This document shows, piece after piece, positions 52,246-63,513 of a stretch of DNA of 64,000 bases. Each line of letters begins with the position of its first letter. Within the stretch, counting starts at the first letter, position 1. The position numbers and the translations under genes are program-made. Source of the stretch: Nannochloropsis salina CCMP1776 (lineage: Eukaryota > Sar > Eustigmatophyceae > Eustigmatales > Monodopsidaceae); contig SDOX01000128.1 of NCBI GenBank assembly GCA_004565275.1, forward strand, positions 186,839 to 250,838, read 5' to 3'. The notes under the pieces were generated by a model, which ran no database searches, was not told where the DNA came from, and was given only the letters and a program-made list of their open reading frames with translations.

Positions 52246-55200
52246 ATGGACGAGGAAATTCGTGCACTTCAGGTTCGTGTGGCGGGGTAAGGGTGGAGCG
52301 GCTGTCATGTAGATATGTTGCGAGTAGGGCACATAGTAAATGATGTGGTTGGTTTGCCTGACATGATGGTAAGCATCACACTGTCCCGACGAATACGTCT
52401 GAGGGTACGGGAGCGCTCATAGAAAGCAAAATATAGAAGTAGTAAATGATAGGCTTTTCTCGCTAATCCTTGGAAAATATTCGCAAAATTTTGTGTGCTC
52501 CTTTGCCCCTCAATCGTCGGGTAGGGCTCAGGCTTCTATTCCGACTCATAAAATCACTCCGGTGTACTCCCCCCGTGTTGTGTACAGAGTGCTCGTCAAG
52601 GTTTGGAGAAGGGGATAAATAGCGATGCTTTGGAAGCCGAAGAAGAGCGGGCGCCGTTGAACAAGATTGCCTTCGACCAAGACTTGTACACCAGGGACCG
52701 GTTCCAGGGCTTCAGCACCGAGCTTGTGGAGGAAGATGAAGACGGTGGAAACGGGAATAGTGCAGGGGCGAAGCGAGAAAGCAGCGGAGATGTTGGTAGC
52801 TCGAGAGAAGGGATGCATCCCTCCACGAAGGAAGCCTACCGGCAGCGAGGACGGGACCTGGAGACTCTGGGCGAGGATGGGAGCGACCGGGAGCTCTTGC
52901 GATCGTTGCGGGAGTCGGAGGGGTCGGGCCGCCTGGACACAGTCATAGCACACCGAGAAAGTGATTATCATAAGCGTGCAAGGGGGGTCCGTCAGCTCTC
53001 TCCAAGCCGCGGGGACATGTTATCGGATCAGACTCCTATGCGCTCATACGGCAAGGTCTTAGAGCAGCAGCAGCTAGCCAACGAACGCGAGGAGCTGTTG
53101 CGGCGCATCGAAAAGCAAAAGAAAGATGCCGAGGACAAAGCTCAGGCCGAATCTTTGGCAGCGGACGCAAAAGCTCTTGAAATGGCGGCGGCTGTTGACA
53201 AGGAAGAAGGCGCTGGTGCTTTCAAGAAGCGGAAGCGTTGGGACGCGAGTGGCGGTCAGGAAAAGGATGAGAGTGGGACATCTGCAGGAGACTGGGACCT
53301 ATCAGATGCCACGCCAGCTATGATAATTTCAGACGCGACGCCAGGGGTCGGGGGCCGCAATCGCTGGGACGTGGAAACCCCCATGCGGGGTAGCGCAGCT
53401 GATGCCACGCCGACGCCGGGAGGCAGTGGACGGCGAAATCGATGGGGCGAGACTCCCAAGATAGTGGACGCCAGCGATGCCACGCCCGGGCCGAGTGGCA
53501 TGTCAGGAGTGACGCCCACACCCAGCGGACGGACCAAGAAGAATAGGTGGGATCAGACGCCGCTCACCCAGAGCGGGCAAGTGGCTGTGGGGACCACGCC
53601 TCTGATTGGCGCCACCCCACTGGTGGGCGCGACCCCTGTGGGATCCGCACTGGCGCAGTTTGGACAAACGCCGGCTCCGGGCGCTGCAGGGGGCCTGTAC
53701 GGTCCGGCCTCTTCATCTGTGACCCCAGAGCAAGAACAGCGACTTAAGTGGGAGCGTGAACTGGAGGAACGCAATCGTTTTCAAACGGACGAAGAAATTG
53801 AGGAAATTTTTAAATTGGTGCCGGGTTTTAAGGTATTGGAACCTCCAACGAATTACCAGCCGGATCGCACGGGCCGGGGTGTGTTTGCCACTCCCACGCC
53901 AATGACGGCGGGTGGTGGCTTTCAAATTCAGTCCACGCCCGCACGGGAGGAATACGGCATCCCCGCCACTCCTAGCGAAGGTAATTTACCTTTTATAGCC
54001 CCAGAAGATGAAAAATATTTCAAAGACTTGCTTGAGGCGGTAGATGAAGAGGCATTGCCTGCTTCGGAACTTAAGAAACGGAGGATCATGCGTCTTTTGC
54101 TGAAGATCAAGAAAGGGACCCCCCCCCAGCGCAAAACGGCTCTGAGACAGATCACAGACAAAGCGCGGGAGTTTGGTGCGGAGGCGCTGTTTGATCAGAT
54201 CCTACCGCTACTCATGTCGCCCACGCTGGAGGACCAAGAGCGGCATCTGCTGGTTAAGGTCATAGACCGCGTCCTGTATAAACTGGACGATTTAATCCGG
54301 CCGTACGTCCACAAGATCTTGGTTGTGATTGAACCCTTACTGATAGACGAGGACTATTATGCGCGCGTTGAGGGGCGTGAGATCATCTCAAATCTCGCCA
54401 AAGCAGCAGGACTAGCCACCATGATCGCCACCATGCGCCCGGATATCGACAATCTTGATGAGTACGTCCGTAACACTACTGCTCGGGCGTTTGCTGTGGT
54501 TGCTTCGGCGTTGGGTATCCCATCTCTTCTTCCTTTCCTTAAAGCAGTGTGTTTAAGCAAAAAATCTTGGCAGGCACGGCATACCGGGATAAAGATCATC
54601 CAGCAGGTTGCCATTCTCATGGGCTGCGCCGTTCTGCCTCACTTGCGGCAAATGGTGGAGATTATTGAGCACGGGCTAGTGGATGAAAATCAAAAGGTGC
54701 GCACAATTACCGCCCTTGCCCTGGCGGCATTGGCCGAGGCTGCCTTTCCGTACGGTATTGAATCGTTCGACTCGGTTTTGCGTCCTCTCTGGAAAGGTAT
54801 TCGTCAGCACAGGGGAAAGGGTCTTGCTGCATTCTTAAAAGCCATTGGCTTCATTATCCCGCTCATGGATGCCAATTACGCCAACTACTACACCAAGGAA
54901 GTGATGGTCATCCTGATTCGAGAATTTACATCGCCCGACGAAGAGATGAAAAAAATTGTGCTCAAGGTGGTAAAACAGTGCGTTGCCACAGAAGGCGTAC
55001 CCGTCCCATACGTTAAGGAGGATGTCCTTCCCCCTTTCTTCCAAAACTTTTGGACGCAAAGGCTCGCCATGGATCGCCGTAACTACCGACAGGTAGTAGA
55101 GACCACCGTTGAATTGGCAAATAAGGTCGGAGCGGCGGAAATTGTAGGTCGTATCGTGGACGATCTGAAGGATACTAAAGAGGATTATCGGCGCATGGTT

Positions 55201-56514
55201 ATGGAAACGATAGAAAAAGTTGTGACTAATTTGGGCGCGGCTGACGTTGATCCGCGTTTGGAGGAGCGTCTCTTGGACGGTCTGCTATATGCCTTTCAGG
55301 AGCAAGTAAATGAGGAGACATCTGTGATGTTGAATGGTTTCGGTACCGTCATCAACGCGCTGGGCACTCGTTGTAAGCCCTACCTGCAGCAGATTGCTTT
55401 CACAATCAAGTTTCGACTGAACAATAAAAACGCGAAAGTACGCATGCAAGCTGCAGACCTGATCGGGCGCATCGCCGTGGTCATGAAGCAGTGCGGCGAG
55501 GATCAAATTATGGGACATTTGGGTCAAGTACTTTTCGAGTATCTTGGAGAAGAGTACCCCGAGGTGCTTGGCTCCATCCTCGGTGCCCTAAAGGCCATCG
55601 TTAATGTGATCGGTATGAACAAAATGACGCCACCAATCAAGGAGCTCCTCCCGCGCCTGACTCCCATTCTTAAAAACCGACATGAGAAGGTACAGGAAAA
55701 TTGTATCGATCTAGTCGGTCGCATTGCTGACCGTGGTGCTGAACATGTTCCGTCCAAAGAGTGGATGCGTATCTGCTTTGAGCTCCTCGAGATGCTCAAG
55801 GCACACAAGAAGGCAATTCGTCGCGCGGCAGTGAACACATTTGGATACATTGCGAAGGCAGTTGGCCCCTCTGAGGTATTGCATACGTTGCTGCGCAACC
55901 TCCGCGTGCAGGAGAGGCAAAACCGCGTTTGCACGACAGTGGCTATCGCTATCGTGGCCGAAACATGCAACCCTTTCACTGTACTCCCTGCTCTTATGAA
56001 CGAATATCGCGTTCCTGAACTTAATGTCCAGAACGGCGTGCTCAAAGCTTTGTCCTTCATGTTCGAATACATCGGGGAGATGGCAAAGGACTACATATAC
56101 GCTGTTGTGCCATTGCTGGAGGACGCTTTGATGGATCGTGACCTGGTGCATCGACAGACGGCGGCTACCACAGTGAAGCATTTGGCTTTGGGCTGCGCAG
56201 GTTTAGGTTGCGAGGATGCCCTCGTGCACCTCTTGAATTTGGTCTGGCCCAACATATTCGAAGTATCGCCGCACGTCATAAACGCCGTCTTTGAAGCAGT
56301 TGGCGGTCTCGTGGTCGCTTTGGGACCCACCAAGGTGTTCCACTATGTTATTCAGGGTCTATATCACCCAGCACGTAAGGTACGAGAAGTGTATTGGAAG
56401 ATCTACAACACCCTGTACATTTTCGGCACAGATGCTCTTACTCCTGCTTACCCACGGATCGAGGATGAGGGCATCCACACGTTCCGGCGCACCACGCTCG
56501 AAATTTTCATTTGA
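52246..56514 (+). CDS. SF3B1: Splicing factor 3B subunit 1 (SF3b155)
   Basis: SF3B1, the U2 snRNP HEAT-repeat protein that clamps the branch-point helix. Exon 1 (52246-52272) encodes nine residues, MDEEIRALQ, followed by a GTTCGT donor; exon 2 (52588-56514) carries the rest, phase 0, for 1317 aa (human 1304). The N-terminal half has repeated TP motifs ([29 protein letters not shown]), the Trp-containing ULM-like ligands for UHM splicing factors and sites of Cdk phosphorylation. From about residue 480 the HEAT domain is nearly identical to human, e.g. [75 protein letters not shown] and [20 protein letters not shown]. The segment around the human cancer hotspot Lys700 is kept ([20 protein letters not shown]). 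It ends with [20 protein letters not shown]. Confidence 0.97.
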
Positions 56515-56751
56515 AACCAGCAAATTGCGAAAGAAGAGTCCAACGAATTTAAACCAAAACGAGACCTTTTCGGTAGAAAGACTTGGGCACGACTTTGTCG
56601 GCCGCGGAGAATTTCTCGAAAGCGGGAGCTTTTGTGAAGCTTTGATAATTTTCACTAAATGATTGGAGAGAGTTAAAAGGAAAAACTTCATCATTATCCT
56701 CCTTTTCTCTCATGTGAAATTTATTACACTTGTCGCAGCAAATGATTTGTC
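56515..56751. other. convergent 3' gap
   Basis: 237 bp shared by the 3' ends of SF3B1 and the aminotransferase gene. Confidence 0.4.
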
Positions 56752-58029
56752 CTAGTTTTTATTTTTCCTCCCGGGGTACGTTGCCCAAAACGTCTTGAGA
56801 CGCTTCATGGCTTCAGTGATTTCCTCCGTAGCGCCGCAGTAGCTAAAGCGGAGACGTTTGCGTCCGAGACCCGAAGCCGGGTCTTCGAAGTCGATGCCAG
56901 GGGTTACAGCCACGTGGGCTTGCTCCAATAGGTCCCGCGCGAAAGTGACGGCGTCTTCCAAATCGTCGCTCACATCTGCGTAGATATAGAAGGCACCATC
57001 AGCGGGGGAAACTTTCTGAAGACCCAAGTCCTTCAAGGCGGCCAGGAGCACTGCGCGATTAACGGCGTAGGTAGCAACATGTTTGTCAAGCTCTTCACGG
57101 CAATCGAAAGCCTCAATTGCTGCCAGTTGAGATAAGGTGGGCGCGTTTAGATAAAAGTTCTGCGAGAGCCGATTAAGGGCGGGTACCAGGGATGCCGGCG
57201 CGACCATCCAGCCCAGTCGCCAGCCAGTCATGGAATAATATTTTGAAAAAGAGTTTATGACCACAACATTGTCTGAAAAGCTAAGTGCTGAGGCCTCCGA
57301 TTGACCATAGGAAATATGATGGTAGATCTCGTCGGAAATAAAAGTGATCCCATTCTTATCGCAGTACTCGCACAACGCCTTTAATTCAGCTGGCGAGAGC
57401 ATGGCACCTGTAGGATTGCTGGGAGATGAAAGAATCAGGCCCTTCACCTTCTTCCGCTGCCTTGCCAACCGCTTAACGACTGCACTTAGCTCAACAGCAG
57501 TGACTTTGAACTGGTCGTTTACGGGCACTGAGACAACATCGCAGCCCAGCGTGTTGAGAATATTGCGGTAGCACGGGTACCCCGAAGAGGCAATGCAAAC
57601 AACATCCCCCACATTAAAGGCAGCCAAGAAAGTCAGAAGAAAGGCGCCAGAGCTGCCTGTTGTCACTATTATGTTGTCTGGGTTCACCTGCAAAGGTACT
57701 TCAGTACCTCCTTCTTGTTTTAGATAACGCTCGGCGTAATTCCTCGCAATGCGCTTTCTCAAAGGCTCAATGCCTTGCGAATTAGTATACCCTAGGCGAT
57801 TTGTGCGCAAGTGGAGCTCCGCAGACTTGAGCACCTTTTTTGGGGCGCCACTTTTGGGCTGCCCCACTTGCAAGTGGCATACCTTGTGTCCCGCATTTTC
57901 TAAATCGATCGCTCGCCCAAGAATCTCCATCACCTTGAAGGATGGCAATGAGGAAGTACGGCTAGATTCCGATGGACCTACCGATGTAGGGAAATTCAAT
58001 TTCATTACGGCATGTGTCCTGAGTTTCAT
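56752..58029 (-). CDS. Class I/II PLP-dependent aminotransferase
   Basis: Fold-type I aminotransferase, aspartate-aminotransferase-like, 425 aa from the ATG at 58029. The frame is open ten codons further to a GTG, and a CCTCAG acceptor-like site there might mean an upstream exon. PLP-site motifs: TTGSSGAFLLTFLAAF for phosphate binding, SSPSNPTGAMLSPAEL (the Asn that contacts PLP O3'), ISDEIYHHISYG (Asp that pairs with the pyridine N), and INSFSKYYSMTGWRLGW with the Schiff-base Lys at about residue 263. RLRFSYCGA near the end holds the Arg that binds the substrate carboxylate. Length and motif spacing match the bacterial-type Ib aspartate or aromatic aminotransferases. The exact amino-acid pair cannot be told from sequence. 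No clear targeting peptide. Head-to-head with the amino-acid transporter. Confidence 0.92.
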   Translation of the reverse strand: MKLRTHAVMKLNFPTSVGPSESSRTSSLPSFKVMEILGRAIDLENAGHKVCHLQVGQPKSGAPKKVLKSAELHLRTNRLGYTNSQGIEPLRKRIARNYAERYLKQEGGTEVPLQVNPDNIIVTTGSSGAFLLTFLAAFNVGDVVCIASSGYPCYRNILNTLGCDVVSVPVNDQFKVTAVELSAVVKRLARQRKKVKGLILSSPSNPTGAMLSPAELKALCEYCDKNGITFISDEIYHHISYGQSEASALSFSDNVVVINSFSKYYSMTGWRLGWMVAPASLVPALNRLSQNFYLNAPTLSQLAAIEAFDCREELDKHVATYAVNRAVLLAALKDLGLQKVSPADGAFYIYADVSDDLEDAVTFARDLLEQAHVAVTPGIDFEDPASGLGRKRLRFSYCGATEEITEAMKRLKTFWATYPGRKNKN

Positions 58030-59087
58030 GAATCCCACGGACGCTGAGGATGGAAGCACACTTTCTTTTCTTTCATATTTGAAGAATCACGTCACAGATA
58101 CTGCTTCTGGCTTACATTTGCGTCTTGCTGCCAAGACGCATGAGATGTTACACGCATGGAAAAGTTATATAGAGATGCTTCAGTCACTGAGGACTGTTGT
58201 GGCGACAATTTCGCGGCAACCCCTTTTCTTTTTCCATCAAGTCCGATCTCACCCTACGAGCTCTTACCTTCTGCGACAACCATCGAGATTATCCATAATT
58301 TGCAGAGTAAAAGAGCACTCATTGCCCAGGACGAGCTGTGGTGAAAAGTCGCCATCGTGCTGTGTGCCGTACAGTATGGATGCCAGGATTCACGTATGGG
58401 AACAATGCCAATCTTCACCTTTGATTGGTGACAACATGATACTGATATGTAGTGTATATGCTGTACTTTTCTAATCTCGATCAAGCAACTACAGGATACC
58501 ATTCGCGAACAAGTGCTGTGATCGTACTACGCACGCTGGTCCCCCGTGGGAGGTTACGATGATGGTGAAATTATCGCGGTGCACTCCGACCCGCTTCCAG
58601 CATGCCAGACCATTCTTACAGAATATACCCAAGGGCTATAACGCCCATTGACAGAGAATGGTGTGTTCTCGGATGCTCATCGTGCGGCGCATACGCACAT
58701 GATACGCTAAGCGAGCGGCTGAAGGAGCACGAGGACGACGCACGTTGCCGGCGACACAGCCGGCGAGAGGAGTTCTTCCTCGCAAGCAGGAATGCCTCAG
58801 AAGCACCAACAAAGCACTGCATGACATTCTTAAAACCAATTTGATGTTTTTTTAACACATGACGTAGAAAGTCAACCGTAGGGATCATGGAATGAAGCGT
58901 CCGTTCAAGTATAGATCGGGCCCTGAAAAAAAAGTGTGTGTACACAAATTACAGACCGGAGGGCCTGCGCATTAATGCGCTATTGGTGGATAGATTACTC
59001 GCAAAATCGTCGCATCCTCCGGTGAATTCTATACGCCTTCAATTTTGGCATTTTGGGGTGTAAAGTCGTCCCTTGCAGACCCGAAAA
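58030..59087. promoter_or_regulatory. divergent promoter region with a small Cys/His-bearing frame
   Basis: About 1.06 kb between two head-to-head genes. An 80-codon frame, ATG 58602 to TGA 58844, includes GCSSCGAYAHDTLSERLKEH followed by EDDARCRRH, a Cys2...His-Cys/His spacing that could bind zinc. It has no known homologue and could be chance. No other feature recognised. Confidence 0.35.
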
Positions 59088-61557
59088 ATGCCTTTGCAGA
59101 TAACCCCAGTATCGCCTCAAGGGGCCGCACCGAGTCCCGCAATGGGTCACGATCAAGAAGAAGCCCCATCGCTTTTATTCCCCTCAATTGTGCCTCAATC
59201 ATCGACATCACGACAACGACTCAGATCTTCATGTGACAGAGGTAGTGGCGATATAGTCTTTCGGCAAGAAATAGCTGGTATATTTGAGGAGGTCTGTCCC
59301 TGTGAGGGCGAATCCAAGCGCACGAGTGAGCAGGATCGTGGAGGAAGCCACAGCACGTGCACATGGCATAGTCCCTTTTTGCGTAAACCCATGGGTGTGA
59401 TAACTGAGGTAAGCGATCAAGACATAAATCCATATGTTCACGGAGACTGGCCGTTATAATAAAATTATCAAGTATGAGCACTCTTTTCGTCAGGTATCCA
59501 TCGTAGGTCATTAACCTGTAAAGTTATAGTAGCTTAATTAGAGTGACGTTGAAGCGTACAAAATTCGTCGTCTTCTTAAATTGCTTCTCTACGTGAGCAG
59601 GAAGAAGAGAAAGAGAAACTTGCGAGGTGCCTCAGCCTGTACGATTTGCTGGCTGTTGGGATCGGAGGGACAGTAGGCAGTGGAGTTTTCGTTTTAGCTG
59701 GAGAGATTGCAAACGCCCCTGACTTGCCTGCGGGCCCTTCCGTAGTGCTGTCCTTCGCTGCAGCTGGCTTGGCATGTTTCGTTAGCGGTCTCTCTTTCGC
59801 GGAACTAGCCAGTGGGATTCATGCGGATGGAAGCTCGTACGTCTATGCCTACGTTCATTTAGGGGAAATATTCGCCTTTTGGGCAGGATGGTAAGTGGAG
59901 TAGATGGAAAAGTATCAATGGGTGGGAACGGTATTTGTTTTTCCGCGAATTTTTGTAAGTGTGGTGGCGCAAGATGCATAAAGAGACGACATGATGTTCT
60001 CTTTCTAACTGATGTGATATTGAGAAAATGGGATATGGCGGACATTGCGAGTAGAAATGGTTTTGCGACTGACTTTTCATGTCGTGCACTTGCTATGTGC
60101 GCTCTTTTAGCTGTTTGACATTGGAATATGGCGTCAGCTCCGCGGCCGTGGCGAGAAATTGGGGCGATAAATTAGGTGCTTGGGTGAATCATCTACATAC
60201 GAATGACACTGGCACTTCTTCAATCTGGCAGCCAGGAATTGGTGACAGAGTAGGAATGTGGAAAGACTTAAACATATACGCTGGAGCTATTCAATTTATT
60301 TGCATGACTATTCTGCTGAGAGGCCTGAATGTGAGCAGGCTTGCGATAGATGTAATGACACTAAGTAAAATGGTTTTGGTAATTTTTATAACCATTGCCG
60401 GATTTTGTGTCTTTGCTCAGGCCAATCTTGCACCTTTTGCTCCTAGTGGCTTCCAAGGGATTTTACGCGGAGGCATGCGCTGCTTTTTTGGATACCTTGG
60501 TTTTGACGAGGTTTGCTGCTTGGCAGGAGAAGCGAAGGAACCAGCCAAAAATATTCCTCGAGCAGTGATGGGTACAATAGGCATCGTAACAGTTTTATAT
60601 TCTGTTGCCGCACTTGCTTTGGTCGGCATGCAGAACTTCTCGGAGATCTCCACCTCTTCGGGCTTCGCTGAGGCTTTCCGTGCAAGAAATCTTCTATGGA
60701 TTGCTAACGGTGTTGCGGTCGGTGAGCTTTTAACTTTACCTCTAGTTGTATTTGTATCTCTGCTCGCTCAACCGCGACTTCAGTTTGCAATGGCACAGGA
60801 CGGACTTCTCCCTGCCATCCTTGGTAGTGTTGACAAGAATGGCAATTTATTCTTTGGCACACTCGTAGCAGGTCTCACGAGCGTTGCGATAGCTTTGTTC
60901 CTACCCTTTAGAGCATTGGAGGATGTAATTTCTGCGGGTGTTTTGATCGCTTTCAACTTCACAAACTCTGCCCTCATGGTTTCACGCCGTTCACGATCGA
61001 CTCTTCCCGACATAAATCGTATTTTTGTATTAGTATTCAATATTTCTACATTCATAGCATGCTGTCTGTGGCAACATACTGGATTTGTCATGCCGTGGCT
61101 TCCTTTAAGTATTTTGAGTACATGTGTAGCCCTGTTATCAATTATACTCCTCGAAATTGTGTGTCCGGATCAGATCCCGCAAGCATCTGAGAATTATTTT
61201 CGAACTCCTTGCGTACCTTGGATTCCAGCAGTTGGTGCTACTTTGAATTATTTTCTACTGGTGCAACTATCCATTGAGGGTCTAGGACTGGTGATGGCAT
61301 ATTTGGGAATATCTCTTCTCTTTTATGCGATGTATAGCTTTCATAATTCTCAAGGGGGTAAAAGTGGCTGGCGAGGGAGCAATGCAGGATCATTGCGCAG
61401 ACATTCCCGAAATTCTACTGAAACAGACCCTCAGCTTATAGCTGGCTTGCTTGATGTGGATGAAGATGAAGGTGACGATCAATCAACTCAGAAACAACAA
61501 AGTGTGGCAAAGGACACAATTCCTTTCCTTGAAGGCGTACCTAAAGAGGAGAAGTAA
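59088..61557 (+). CDS. Cationic amino acid transporter (SLC7A1-4/CAT type)
   Basis: APC-superfamily amino-acid permease of the CAT type, carrying basic amino acids across the plasma or vacuolar membrane. Three exons: 59088-59408 (donor GTAAGC), 59601-59890 (donor GTAAGT) and 60111-61557, in phase, 685 aa. Exon 1 is a hydrophilic N-terminus ending LRKPMGVITE, and exon 2 continues KLARCLSLYDLLAVGIGGTV, GSGVFVLAG, the family's first helix with the G-[ST]-G substrate-backbone motif, then SFAELASGIHADGSSYVYAY. Exon 3 opens with LTLEYGVSSAAVARNW and continues with GYLGFDEVCCLAGEAKEPAK followed by NIPRAVMGTIG, strongly typical of CATs (F-D-x-V/I, EE/EA-x-NP-x-x-x-IP). About twelve to fourteen helices. 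The acidic C-terminal tail is probably cytosolic. Start is the first in-frame ATG. Confidence 0.9.
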
Positions 61558-61829
61558 TTTCGAAGAGAACGGAGCATGATCTGACTCATCCAATACGTCC
61601 TCGATTTGAAGCTTCATGTGGTAAAGATTGTTCAATTTTTGGTTTGACACATTGAATTGGATTTTTCAATGTAATTAGACACTATTTCGGGCGTCTTCCT
61701 GAAATGTCCTCCTGTTTCCCCAACTCTTTTTTTACTTACATCGATATGGTGTGTACAGTGGCTTTTCATTCTTCATTTTCCTCCTACTTCATCTCTCGCG
61801 CTAGAAAGCCCGATGAATACATGGAAGAT
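61558..61829. other. convergent 3' gap
   Basis: 272 bp of AT-rich DNA between the transporter and DUS1 stops. A T-rich stretch precedes the DUS1 stop. Confidence 0.4.
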
Positions 61830-63513
61830 TTAAAATTTTTCTTTTTTTCCATTGTCTACAGAGCTTCGACGTGACATACGCTTTTCCAAAAGACGCTCTT
61901 TAAGTCCAGCATTTGTGGCATTCCCTGACACGCATAGCTGATTTTCACGCTGGAGTGCTAGTGCATGACCTTCGCGATGTCGTCGATACCAGCTCACAGG
62001 CGAAACTATAGCGCCTTTGGTGAGCGCTATCGCAACATCTATACTGGAGTAACGTGTCTCCAGAAGTTCTTGCACTACTTGTTCATATTGCTTAATTCCA
62101 TTTCCCTTGGCCCCAAGCTTTTCTCGCAAATCATGATTGGCAGGCACTTCTAAAATGTGATAAAGCATTTTAAATAAATGACCTTTTACGGTTGCTACTC
62201 CCTCCCGAGGCCAAAATTTTTTTGCGAGCTCGAGGTATTCTTGTGCAAAATTTAACTGACGGTGGGCTAGTGCAAATGCCTCTACTTCTCGTTCACATGA
62301 TTGCATACGAGTTCTTTCACCTCCCACCAGCAGAGAAGAACCAGGTAGAAAAAGGGAGGGATTTTCTAGCAGACCTTCTGATGACATGACAGCATCGGCT
62401 CCAGTCACAGATTGACAAGTAAGAGCGTCTTCATAAGTCTCGACTCCCCCGTTTGCTACCACAGGAATATGACAAGCAGACTTGATCTTGTTGATAGCGG
62501 CCCAATCCGCTCTTCCTACTGACATTTTATTTTGCTCCCTTGTCCTACCATGGATCGTTAGTAATGCCACTCCTGCATCCTCTATGGCTTTCACTAGCTC
62601 CAAAGTATCTCGCTCGTTCGGTAAGAGGCGAATTTTAGTTGTTACAGGGACGGCAATATGTTTTACCATGTGCGAAAGAAGTCTCACAACCAAATTTCTC
62701 TCTTCCAGCAAATATGCTCCGTAATGACCTCGTTTGGCAATACGCTGTGGACATCCAAGGTTGAGATCGACCGCATCAACCTCGTGCTGAATCAATGATG
62801 CAGCTCGGACCAATTCATCAGCAGAATTCCCCGCAAACTGAGCAATTAGCGGTCGATCAAATGCATTCTCGGGAGCATTTCCCAAACCGTCCCAGTTCTC
62901 CTCCCTGTATACTTTTACATTAGCAAAATTAGTTGCGTGGAACATCTGCGTGTAAGCCAGATCAACGCCTGTTAAGAGTGGGAGAATGTTAGGTAATTAC
63001 AACATAATGCAATCGTGCTTCTTTTTATAAGCACGCGACATGAATGGATAATAAGACCTTCGTACCATAGCGTCTAACCAACGTCCTGAAGGCCAAATCC
63101 GACTGCTGTACCATCGGCGCAGCAATCCATCGGGGGTTGCCAAGGCGCAACAATAGGTCATGTCCTTCCCCTCGAGTAGCGTGCATGTGCTCCTGCTTCA
63201 TCATAGTAATGCTTGACGCATAGCGCTTTGAAACGGCCGGGTGACGGAGAATGACTCTGCCAATGTGAATTGGCGAATAATGCTTAGAATGAGGTATTGA
63301 CGACATGCCGTTGACTCTCATGGATCGCAATCCTACAGTCGGCATTATGTGATGGAAGTTAATCAAAAAGACAGCAAAGATTGACAAGGGCGGCGTTCTT
63401 GTCTGGCGCTGCGATTGATGTCTGGAAACCATGTGGGATGGCACCCTAGGCCTTTCTGCAACTCTGTGTAGAAACCACTTCAAAGCTAGGAAAGGAATGG
63501 TATAGAACGACAT
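61830..63513 (-). CDS. DUS1: tRNA-dihydrouridine synthase 1 (DUS1-like)
   Basis: Flavin-dependent tRNA-dihydrouridine synthase, DUS1 type, which in yeast reduces U16/U17 in the D loop. Exons 63513-63066 (donor GTACGA, phase 1) and 62968-61830 join to 528 aa. The join gives VRRYGVDLAYTQMFHATNF, matching DUS1L where human reads 'RRHGAQLCYTPMLHA'. Core motifs: GNPRWIAAPMVQQSDLAFR (FMN and substrate), FDRPLIAQFAGN, DAVDLNLGCPQRIAKRGHYG with the catalytic Cys in GCP, VPVTTKIRLLP, LLTIHGRTREQ, IPVVANGGVETYEDA and GADAVMSSEGLLENPSLF. The 115-residue N-terminal extension is basic and without acidic residues for long stretches; it may be a mitochondrial or plastid presequence, or translation may start at an inner Met (e.g. 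MPTVGLRSMRVNG). Converges on the amino-acid transporter. Confidence 0.92.
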
